Origin: Skeletonema tropicum
Taxonomy: Eukaryota; Bacillariophyta; Thalassiosirophyceae; Thalassiosirales; Thalassiosiraceae
Reading direction: 5' to 3'
NCBI GenBank assembly: GCA_037178625.1
Contig: CM074133.1
Span: 62,001-126,000 of the forward strand
DNA: 64,000 bases
The position numbers and the translations under genes were made by a program. Every line of letters starts with the position of its first letter. Position 1 is the first letter of the stretch. The notes under the pieces were generated by a model. It saw only the letters and a list, made by a program, of their open reading frames with translations. It was not told the DNA's origin and did no database searches. Shown here piece after piece: positions 56,936 to 64,000 of this stretch.

Positions 56936-58111
56936 CTACACAGATTCCAGTTCATCCTTACTATCATCAAAACGAGCAAACCTAGCCGATGGTGGTGGTG
57001 GAGGTGAACCAGATCCAGCAGAATCAGTATCCAATGAACCCAAATCCTCTTCCTCGTACTGCTGCTGCCCTTGCTGCTTTTGTTGTTCTGGAGTAGAAGG
57101 GAGCGGTGGAGGAGGAGGTGGTGGTGGCAAATTATCCTCGTCCATTTCCCCATCATCATAATATCCACCACCACCAGACTTTGCCGCCGGTTCACCTGCC
57201 GCTCGACATCCCACTCCAGCCATGACATAGACAAAACCAGCAAGGAGGTACATGATGAATGAAATAATTGCATAATGTGCTCCCACCCCCATACTACAAT
57301 TCGAATCCAAGGAGGCATTGCACGTAATGGCATACTGGGTCTGATTTCCTTGACTAAAGTAGGACATTGTGGATATTTGCAAAATGGATGACACAAATGT
57401 TACACCCGCCAATCCAAAGAAGGTCTTTGAAATGGATGATGTCGAAGAATTGAGATTGAATCGAGAGCAAGATTCTTTCCTGGCACAAGATCCCAAATTG
57501 GCCATGAGGATGATAAGATCCATAAATGTGGCACACCCTCCCAACACTACCGCCGCACCCGAAAGTCCTCGTGCAGCACCATCCACAAAGAAGAATTCTG
57601 TATCATCTGCACTGTACGCCCAACAACTCGATGTTACGGGATTATACCATCGGAATAATCCAATATGAGAAATGGACGATTGGTATGCCGCAGCATTCCC
57701 ATCCACTGCCCAATTCACAACGCCGAAACTGCAGGAGAAGGCGGAAACAATTGAAAATAAAAATCCCAATGCCGTCATGCACGAACCGAAGGCAAAATAC
57801 GATTTGGATTGTTGTGCCGCCAATTTGGAATCCAATTCTTCTGTGGTGGGGCTGCTCGTCATGGCGAGTTGGGCGATTTCGATATTTTCATTGACATTGG
57901 AGTTGGTAATGGCGATGGTGTCGGGCTGATGACTGCTTCGAGGGAGTGTTTCCACCATGTTGTGCTGTTGTTGTTGTTGTTGGTCGCTATAGTGGGGTGG
58001 TGGTGATGGTGGCTCGGGAGGATCCATTTCATTATTGCTGTAGTAGTAGTTGTTGTCGTCCTCTTCGACTTGTTCGGTCTGTGAGGTTTGTTGTTTGTTG
58101 CGTTTAAACAT
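56936..58111 (-). CDS. Four-TM membrane protein, claudin/PMP22-like layout
   Basis: 391 residues with ATG at 58111 (MFKRNKQQTSQTEQV); an upstream in-frame GTG is not used. A long polar N-terminus (Gln/Pro-rich) precedes four TM helices at about 113-136, 189-216, 239-259 and 287-309. The first outer loop has an NW followed by GLFRWYN and a Cys pair region (SSCWAYS), similar in layout to the W-GLW-C loop of the claudin/PMP22 group. The second loop has two cysteines. The C-terminal tail has polyproline (PPPPPPPPL) and acidic blocks. Probably a plasma-membrane or cell-envelope tetraspan protein; the claudin relation is by pattern only. Confidence 0.7.
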   Translation of the reverse strand: MFKRNKQQTSQTEQVEEDDNNYYYSNNEMDPPEPPSPPPHYSDQQQQQQHNMVETLPRSSHQPDTIAITNSNVNENIEIAQLAMTSSPTTEELDSKLAAQQSKSYFAFGSCMTALGFLFSIVSAFSCSFGVVNWAVDGNAAAYQSSISHIGLFRWYNPVTSSCWAYSADDTEFFFVDGAARGLSGAAVVLGGCATFMDLIILMANLGSCARKESCSRFNLNSSTSSISKTFFGLAGVTFVSSILQISTMSYFSQGNQTQYAITCNASLDSNCSMGVGAHYAIISFIMYLLAGFVYVMAGVGCRAAGEPAAKSGGGGYYDDGEMDEDNLPPPPPPPPLPSTPEQQKQQGQQQYEEEDLGSLDTDSAGSGSPPPPPSARFARFDDSKDELESV

Positions 58112-59086
58112 TGTTATACCGGTGATGATGCCGTGCCCGAGGTCCTTCTTGATAGAGATAAATACCGATAGTTGACAGAGCTCAACCGAGACCGTCACAC
58201 CAACACAGCACGAAAGGAAAGATGCTTGTTTGCTATTGGCAATGCTTTGGCTTCGTTGTTGGGCGGGCTGAGGGTTTTTGAACGGAAGTATTGGAAGTAT
58301 ATACTTGGCGGCTTGCTTTGTGTTCTCTTCGGCAGTCTTTTGAAGCTCTATGTCAGAAACAATGGATATGTACCAACTCCTACGTGCAGTACTTATTTGG
58401 AATGAAGATGAAACGAGAAAGATGCTTCCTTCTCACCATTCGTTGCGAAAGCTCCATCGTACTTCTGGGTATTTCTCGGTTCTCATCTATCAGCCATTTT
58501 TTTGAGGCTTTTGTTTCAACCAACTATGTATTGTAGGTAGGCTATGAGCTAGAGCTACGAGGTGTAGCAATGCATCACCGGAGGATATTCGAATACTTAG
58601 ATCCAAAGAGATGTATGTAGAAGGCATGGGGCAAAAGGAGCGAACCTTTGCAGCAGCATAGGAAGAACAAACCACGCTCAAAAAGTCAAAGGCAGGGAAG
58701 TAAAAAGTAAAGGTGTACAGAAGACACGGGAAGATACTGTTTTGATTTCAGACTCATTTTGAACTAGATCACTTTGCAGCATCCCTCAAAAAGGTGGAGA
58801 ATAAAACGCAATGTCATGCTTATACGCAGAGCTGTCCTTTACTGATGGAAGGCAAACAATGGCCAATGCTGTAAGCAAGCCGGCTGCCTGACGTATTCAT
58901 TACTCGAATCCACACACACGCACTGGAATAGGTAAGATAATAATTAGCTAGCCTGGATTTTGAAATATACTATCAATCATGTTAACAACATGTATATTAT
59001 ACATTAACAGGTGTATGAACTCCATATCCATCCCCTTTGCATCATCTTTGCATCATCTTTGCATCATCATCTATCTACCCCATTTA
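58112..59086. other. Intergenic with short repeat
   Basis: No clear gene. Three 12-bp direct repeats of TTTGCATCATCT-type lie at about 59038-59071, just downstream of the next minus-strand gene's stop. Confidence 0.5.
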
Positions 59087-60808
59087 TTACTTAAAATTGT
59101 TAGCGGCACAATTGACAACCTTACCCAAAAACGTACTATCCATCTCCTTCGCCCTCGCCTCCTTACTAGGCGTTGGTAGCAAATCCCGTTTGTTGTCCGT
59201 CAACTGTCCATCATCTTCGACGGTGGTATCGAGTCCACAAAAGTACATTCCACAGAATTGAATGTCTTCCATGATGGATTTGAATATGGATCGATTTCCA
59301 GTCTTTTTCTTCTTTCCGTTTGTACTGCTGTTGTTGTTCCTGCCTCGTTGTTGCGGATGTTGTGGTATGTTCTTTTCATGGGTGGATCCGATTGATGTAA
59401 AGTCTCCACCACTTGTACCCACGGTGCTAATGGTATTATTGTTGTTGCTACTTTGTTTCCGTAGTGGCGTGGTGGCTGCTACTACCCCCTTCCCATGATC
59501 ATACTGTTGTTGCTTATGCTGCACCACATTCCCACTACCCTCATACTTTTCCATCAATATCGAATTAATAAAATCCATCCCACCATTACGATTTGCACCA
59601 TCGTCGTCATCATGACCATCAATCCCCTCACTAATTTCAGAAATGACACTTTGATCACTTGATTGATGAATTTCACCTGTAAATACATTCATTCGATGTC
59701 CATTATTATTCGAGTGACGATCATGAGGATGATGAGGATGGTGATGATTACGTGATCCATTCGGTTGTTGTAACAGTGCATTGTCATCCTCCAACAATAA
59801 ATTATCAATATTATCCGACAATGATGTCAATTTCCCACCACCTCCACCTCCTCCATTCGTAGTAGTATCAGTATTACTACTCCCCAAAGCACCCAATACA
59901 CCACCACCACCATCACGATCACTTTCACTCAAACCACTCAATTGACGTCCCTCCAAAAAGTTCCAACTGACATTGGAACTCATCCCGGTCCGTTCCGTGT
60001 TGACGGTAACTCGATCGAAACTGAATTCGGAAACTTCCGAGATATACCCCGAGGCTGCGGTACGGTCGCTGGATAGGCCGTAGGATGTGTAGAGATTGTT
60101 GTCTCCGGATAAATTTCGCTGATGGTGAGTGTGATTGGTGGTGGAGTTGGGATTGTGGTTGGTAGTGCTGGTTAGATTGGAGTAGGGATTGGGTTTGTTG
60201 GAGAGTAACGTTTTTCTCATACCGGAATGATTTTTGGGCGAGGGTGATGTATCATCGAACATACTGAATTCAAATCTAGGACTTTCCTTTCCAGTAGTAT
60301 TGTTATTTGGTGGTGGTGGTGCCACTGCTGCTGGAGAAGTTTTTGGTGAAGTACTGCCAGTCCGTCCAATCATCATGTCGTTGTTGTTGTGCTGTTTGCT
60401 GCTCTGGCCATATTGCAATCGATTGGGCGAAAAGCTTCCACTGCCCAAACTCAGACTGGCCGTGGTGTCGGTAGTTCCAGAATGATCACCCATACTTTTA
60501 TTGAGCGGGCTGTCATACCCATTGACAGGACTGGCCGGCCATTGCTGATGACTGCTCCGAGTGTTAGGAGTACTGCTACCACTACTGTTGTTGCTGTTGC
60601 CTTTGTTCATGAAGCGAGATTTAAACAGAGCACGGCTCTTTTTAGACGACGTCTTTTTATTCGACGCATTAGTAGCAGCAGCGGGTGCTCCTTTGCTCCC
60701 GCCACTGTTGTGGCTGAGCCCTCCGGCACTTCCACCGCCATTGCTGAGATTGTCAAAGTCAAAGTGAGGTGTCGGATCCGGGAAGTCGAATACGAGTGAG
60801 TCGGCCAT
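59087..60808 (-). CDS. Disordered Ser/Asn/Gly-rich protein
   Basis: 573 residues, one exon, ATG at 60808 (MADSLVFDFPDPTPHF). Most is low complexity: serine, asparagine, glycine and histidine runs. Recognisable blocks are KKSRALFKSRFMNKG (basic, about 55-70), FDDTSPSPK, SGYISEVSEFSF and SVISEISEG. The C-terminal block IMEDIQFCGMYFCGLD, followed by a charged tail, looks folded and hydrophobic. No catalytic domain was recognised. The SEVSEFSF-type motifs might be binding sites. The function is unknown. The long uninterrupted frame despite low complexity supports coding. Confidence 0.72.
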   Translation of the reverse strand: MADSLVFDFPDPTPHFDFDNLSNGGGSAGGLSHNSGGSKGAPAAATNASNKKTSSKKSRALFKSRFMNKGNSNNSSGSSTPNTRSSHQQWPASPVNGYDSPLNKSMGDHSGTTDTTASLSLGSGSFSPNRLQYGQSSKQHNNNDMMIGRTGSTSPKTSPAAVAPPPPNNNTTGKESPRFEFSMFDDTSPSPKNHSGMRKTLLSNKPNPYSNLTSTTNHNPNSTTNHTHHQRNLSGDNNLYTSYGLSSDRTAASGYISEVSEFSFDRVTVNTERTGMSSNVSWNFLEGRQLSGLSESDRDGGGGVLGALGSSNTDTTTNGGGGGGGKLTSLSDNIDNLLLEDDNALLQQPNGSRNHHHPHHPHDRHSNNNGHRMNVFTGEIHQSSDQSVISEISEGIDGHDDDDGANRNGGMDFINSILMEKYEGSGNVVQHKQQQYDHGKGVVAATTPLRKQSSNNNNTISTVGTSGGDFTSIGSTHEKNIPQHPQQRGRNNNSSTNGKKKKTGNRSIFKSIMEDIQFCGMYFCGLDTTVEDDGQLTDNKRDLLPTPSKEARAKEMDSTFLGKVVNCAANNFK

Positions 60809-61937
60809 CGTTGTTGTCGCTACCGCTGTCGCTGTGGATTGTTTCGGTTGGTTGGCTTAAATTGCCGCCGCCCGCTGAAAGAGAGAGAGCCTCAGTGTTG
60901 GTCAATGAACCGATGCACTTATGGAGGAAGTAGTCGGATCACCGATAAATCTATCAATCGATTGAAATGTGAAGCGAACCCTTTTCCCGTGTGACAACTT
61001 CGTGTAGGCAGAGGGTAAGAGATGGGTGAATAGCAGCGCCACTAATGATTCAGTTACCCTGTACTATTGATAAGGTCGGTGCATACTCGAGACCCTAGCA
61101 GTGATCTCCCTAACCGTTGAGAAGTGGTACAGAGTGTGGTACAACTCAATCACGCCAACATGGTTCCTGCAGTTTGTGGTTGATCGGAGTTTAGACAATT
61201 GCATCAAAGTCAAAACTGCATGATATGAACAACGTAACAATAACGTCGGGGAACAAAGGAGACTTTCGACGTGGTGACCGTTGGGCGGGGAAGCTGAGCT
61301 CTTGCCCGCTTGTTTTGGAAACACTGTATTAAACACTATTACATGAGTAATAAAGGGGGCAACTCTACATTTAAGTCTAACGACAAATTTGGCAGAACCT
61401 AACTTTTTGACAATTTCGGCCGCCAATATTCACGTAGGAACCAATACATTATTTACCGTTTCCCACCGACATCCCAACGTTCACAAAATGAACACTTTCT
61501 CGCAGATTCGATGGTTCTCACACACAGGTTATGTGCCCTGCTGCATAAAACGGGTTAATCTCTTGCTTGGGGTTATTTGAGGGATAGGTACTCATTTGGA
61601 TCCGGACAGTTCCCAGATTTGTTCGTGTCTTCTTTTCTTTTGTTTTAGCAATGTACAAGATACCAGGTACCATATAGAAAACAGAGAAGCGAGCTTGACA
61701 CTTGAACTTCTCGTTCATTCCACTACCAATACAACATCCGGTAGCCGGAAGGTAGAAGGTCTCATGAATCGTCAAGGGCCATAAACAGAGAAAGCCTGTA
61801 CGCAAGACTACAACTTGCCGCGGAAGTTCCTTTGGAGAACGTTGAGAGTTGAGAGACAAGACAATATCATTTTTTCATTTTATTTCGCGCCCTTCGCGTC
61901 TTATCTTGGCATTTGAATGGCACGTGTGAGATGACAC
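60809..61937. other. Intergenic, no gene seen
   Basis: The promoter of the disordered protein lies at its left end. From about 61794 it shows homology to 63660 onward, the upstream region of the third SLATT-like copy. Confidence 0.5.
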
Positions 61938-62003
61938 AGCAGCCTGAAGCACACACAGCAGCCTAACACCCAAACAGCAGCCTAAAGCCCAAACAGCAGC
62001 GCA
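61890..62003 (+). promoter_or_regulatory. Conserved promoter block with 19-bp repeats
   Basis: CGCGCCCTTCGCG and GGCACGTGTG (a CACGTG box) are followed by about four imperfect 19-bp repeats ACAGCAGCCTAAAGCCCAA (61938-62003). The same block, with fewer repeats, precedes the next gene at about 63750-63843. Conservation of this block while the rest of the spacer diverges suggests a regulatory role. Confidence 0.55.
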
Positions 62004-62077
62004 CCAGTGCTCATTATTTTTTGGTACTTATCAACAGCAGCACAACAGCAGACGACCCTAATCAACAAATCAACAAC

Positions 62078-63052
62078 ATGGGTGAAACTAAAGCAGAACA
62101 CGCCCTAGCCAGGGAGTACAACGTAATGGCGTCTGACATCTTCAAGGACAGAAAGATGCACATGTTAGCTTCGCTACATTTCAACAAACTGGGGAATACC
62201 ATCTTCGTCATTTCGGCTTTCATCACGCTTTTCCAGGCAGGATTGGCGATCATTGCCCAGACTGAGTTGAAGGGAGTACCCGAGGACGAGTGGGACACCC
62301 ACCAGGCCAATATTACCGTGGCGATTGCTTTCTTGGCCGCCTTTTCTGTCTTTTGGCAGTCATTGGTCAAGAACTGGAACTTCAACGGGAGGGCCTCGCT
62401 TCACGACTCTGCGGCGGCTGCGCTAGGGAAGCTCTTCAAAACAGCGGACTTGAAGCGAAGGCAAGAAAATTTGGCGAAGACGAAGAAGAAAGCAAAGGCT
62501 GAAGCCATTGCTGCTAGTGTGAACATGTCTCAAGCTCAAGCTGCTTCTGTAACTCGTGCTATGTCTAACCTTTCCGCTGACTCTGAGCCTGGGGCTGAGG
62601 AGGGGGATGCCCAACCTCCTAATCCTGATGATGCTCCCGCTGCTGCCGCCGCCGGTGAGAGTTCTGATCTGTTCGACCAATTGGTCAAGCAGTACGAGCA
62701 GGCGCTCGAGGGCTGCACCTCCTTTATTCCTCCAAGAATTGTGTCCGCATTTGAGCTCCTTGACAACAAGATTACAGTATGCAAGAACAAGGTTTACTCT
62801 GGTACGAAAAGTGAGGATGGAGTCAGAGTTGAGTGGGAGAAAGTTTACCCAACTTTGTACAAAGAGCTCTATGCGACAATCATCAACCAACGCTTTTTTC
62901 CTTACCGAACCCCAAATCCGAAGTATGTTGTGGATGAAACACTGAAAAGGTTCAAGACAGAGTTGAAACCCGAATTGTTGGATATCTTGCTTGCTAGGAA
63001 CGGTGAAATTCAAACGAAGTATGACAAGTTCATGAACGAAAATGTTGTTTAG
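62078..63052 (+). CDS. Two-TM protein with SLATT-like layout, copy 2
   Basis: 324 residues from the ATG at 62078 (MGETKAEHALAREYN); the longer frame upstream begins without ATG. TM1 is at about 38-60 and TM2 at 77-98, followed by NGRASLHDSAAAALGKLFK as in copy 1 (39750-40805). The linker is alanine- and acid-rich. The C-terminal domain (LVKQYEQALEGCTSFIPP; KVYPTLYKELYATII) matches copy 1 closely, and both end NVV. Identity is high in the TM and C-terminal parts, so these are paralogues about 21 kb apart on opposite strands. Localisation to an internal membrane is likely. SLATT assignment rests on layout only. Confidence 0.78.
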   Translation: MGETKAEHALAREYNVMASDIFKDRKMHMLASLHFNKLGNTIFVISAFITLFQAGLAIIAQTELKGVPEDEWDTHQANITVAIAFLAAFSVFWQSLVKNWNFNGRASLHDSAAAALGKLFKTADLKRRQENLAKTKKKAKAEAIAASVNMSQAQAASVTRAMSNLSADSEPGAEEGDAQPPNPDDAPAAAAAGESSDLFDQLVKQYEQALEGCTSFIPPRIVSAFELLDNKITVCKNKVYSGTKSEDGVRVEWEKVYPTLYKELYATIINQRFFPYRTPNPKYVVDETLKRFKTELKPELLDILLARNGEIQTKYDKFMNENVV

Positions 63053-63915
63053 GTGGGGTGAAGGTGATTTACTTTATTCGATATCAATATTCAGATTGAT
63101 TTTAGGGAACCTAAGGCTGTGAGTAGCGGTGTCAATTCCCTTGCTGGGGATAGTTATGGTTGTGGTGATGCCGTCAACATGATGGCTTAAACTTAAACTT
63201 AAATATGTGTGTGCTAAAGACGAGTTCTTAGACTCTTGAGTTTTTACATTACATAGCAAGGGTTTCTCATACATAACCACTCTGTCTGAGAGAGAGTGCT
63301 TTATCTTTGTACTTCAACTCTATACTTATAAGACACTATGAAGAACCATATATAATATATATATCTTATGTTGAAGCAACAGGAAACGAGACAAGAAGTA
63401 AATCCAAATCTGAAAAGTTCCAAGTTAGGCTAATCCTACACGATGGTCTAGTATTCCAGTCTATCGTCGATCGATGTACGTGTCGGAGCAGATACGTTGA
63501 TTACCACTGCACATCATTTAGAGCTCTCTTCGCTTTGTTTTAGCTCTATTTGGCCTATAAATGTACCAGATAGAGAAGCCTTGCACTTGCACTGTTCTCG
63601 CTTCCTTCCACTTCTGATACTTCCGGAAGGTCTCATCTATCGTCGTGTCCAAAAACTGTGCACAAGACTACTTATCGTATCTAACCGCGTGAAGTTCCTT
63701 TGGAGAAGCTTGAACTTGCTTGCAAACAGTCATTATCATTTTTTCATTTCGCGCCCTTCGCGTCTTATCTTGGCATTTGAATGGCACGTGTGAGACACAG
63801 CAGCCTAAAGCCCAAACAGCAGCCTAAAGCCCAAACAGCAGTGCACCAGTGCTCATTATTTTTTGGTATCAACTGCAGCACAACAGCAGACGACCCTAAT
63901 CAACAAATCAACAAC
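63053..63915. other. Spacer between tandem SLATT-like genes
   Basis: No gene in most of it. The last 150 bp repeat the promoter of the preceding gene: CGCGCCCTTCGCG, CACGTG and three CAGCAGCCTAAAGC repeats. Confidence 0.6.
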
Positions 63916-64000
63916 ATGGGTGAAACTAAAGCAGAACACGCCCTAGCCAGGGAGTACAACGTAATGGCGTCTGACATCTTCAAGGACAGAAAGATGCACA
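63916..64000 (+). CDS. SLATT-like copy 3, cut by window end
   Basis: The first 28 codons (MGETKAEHALAREYNVMASD onward) are identical in protein to copy 2, and the 5' flank matches too. It is a direct tandem duplicate of 62078-63052 with a period of about 1,838 bp. Confidence 0.75.
   Translation, partial: MGETKAEHALAREYNVMASDIFKDRKMH

Overview
The window looks like nuclear DNA from a diatom, most likely a centric species; this is inference. The pointers are: genes with few, short GT-AG introns (about 87-119 bp, one of 372 bp); two N-termini with a signal peptide followed by an A-F type cleavage motif typical of diatom plastid targeting (48619-49592 and 49888-50690); putative membrane sulfotransferases; a 4-TM protein; serine/asparagine/histidine-rich disordered proteins; and a large load of repeats and transposons. 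No bacterial-type operons are seen.

Left third (1-21311): a tandem array of about 2,868-bp units. Each unit carries one two-exon, minus-strand, Golgi-type sulfotransferase gene. Copy A runs off the window edge, copies B and C are intact and identical in protein, copies D, E and F are broken by many small indels, and G is a fragment. Five units carry a 554-bp MITE-like element with 30-bp inverted ends; the most divergent unit (F) has the empty site. A 3.9-kb Helitron-like element with a PIF1-type helicase remnant has inserted just upstream of copy C.

Middle (21312-37628): a 500-N assembly gap, then twelve head-to-tail copies of a 1.37-1.38-kb macrosatellite. A GGGGCT hexamer inside it varies from 2 to 4 copies and accounts for unit lengths of 1368, 1374 and 1380 bp. 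Linked SNPs define at least two unit types that partly alternate.

Right half (37629-64000): mostly single-copy genes. In order: a frameshifted fatty-acid-hydroxylase-like gene; a two-TM protein with SLATT-like layout; a 4.6-kb Mutator-like transposon with 99-bp inverted ends and a SWIM-zinc-finger transposase; a signal-anchored single-TM protein; a divergent pair consisting of an acylphosphatase-like protein and a helical protein, both with plastid-type presequences; a 786-bp fold-back element; a conserved-looking protein of unknown function; a tandem duplication of a small KEN-box protein; a 4-TM protein; a disordered protein; and a second SLATT-like gene followed by the start of a third in direct tandem.

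The clearest themes are three local amplifications (sulfotransferase, macrosatellite, SLATT-like genes) and transposon insertions between them. The flanks of the N gap carry many 1-bp and homopolymer indels, so the broken copies D-F may be partly assembly error. Gene functions are inferred from motifs read by eye; no database search was run.
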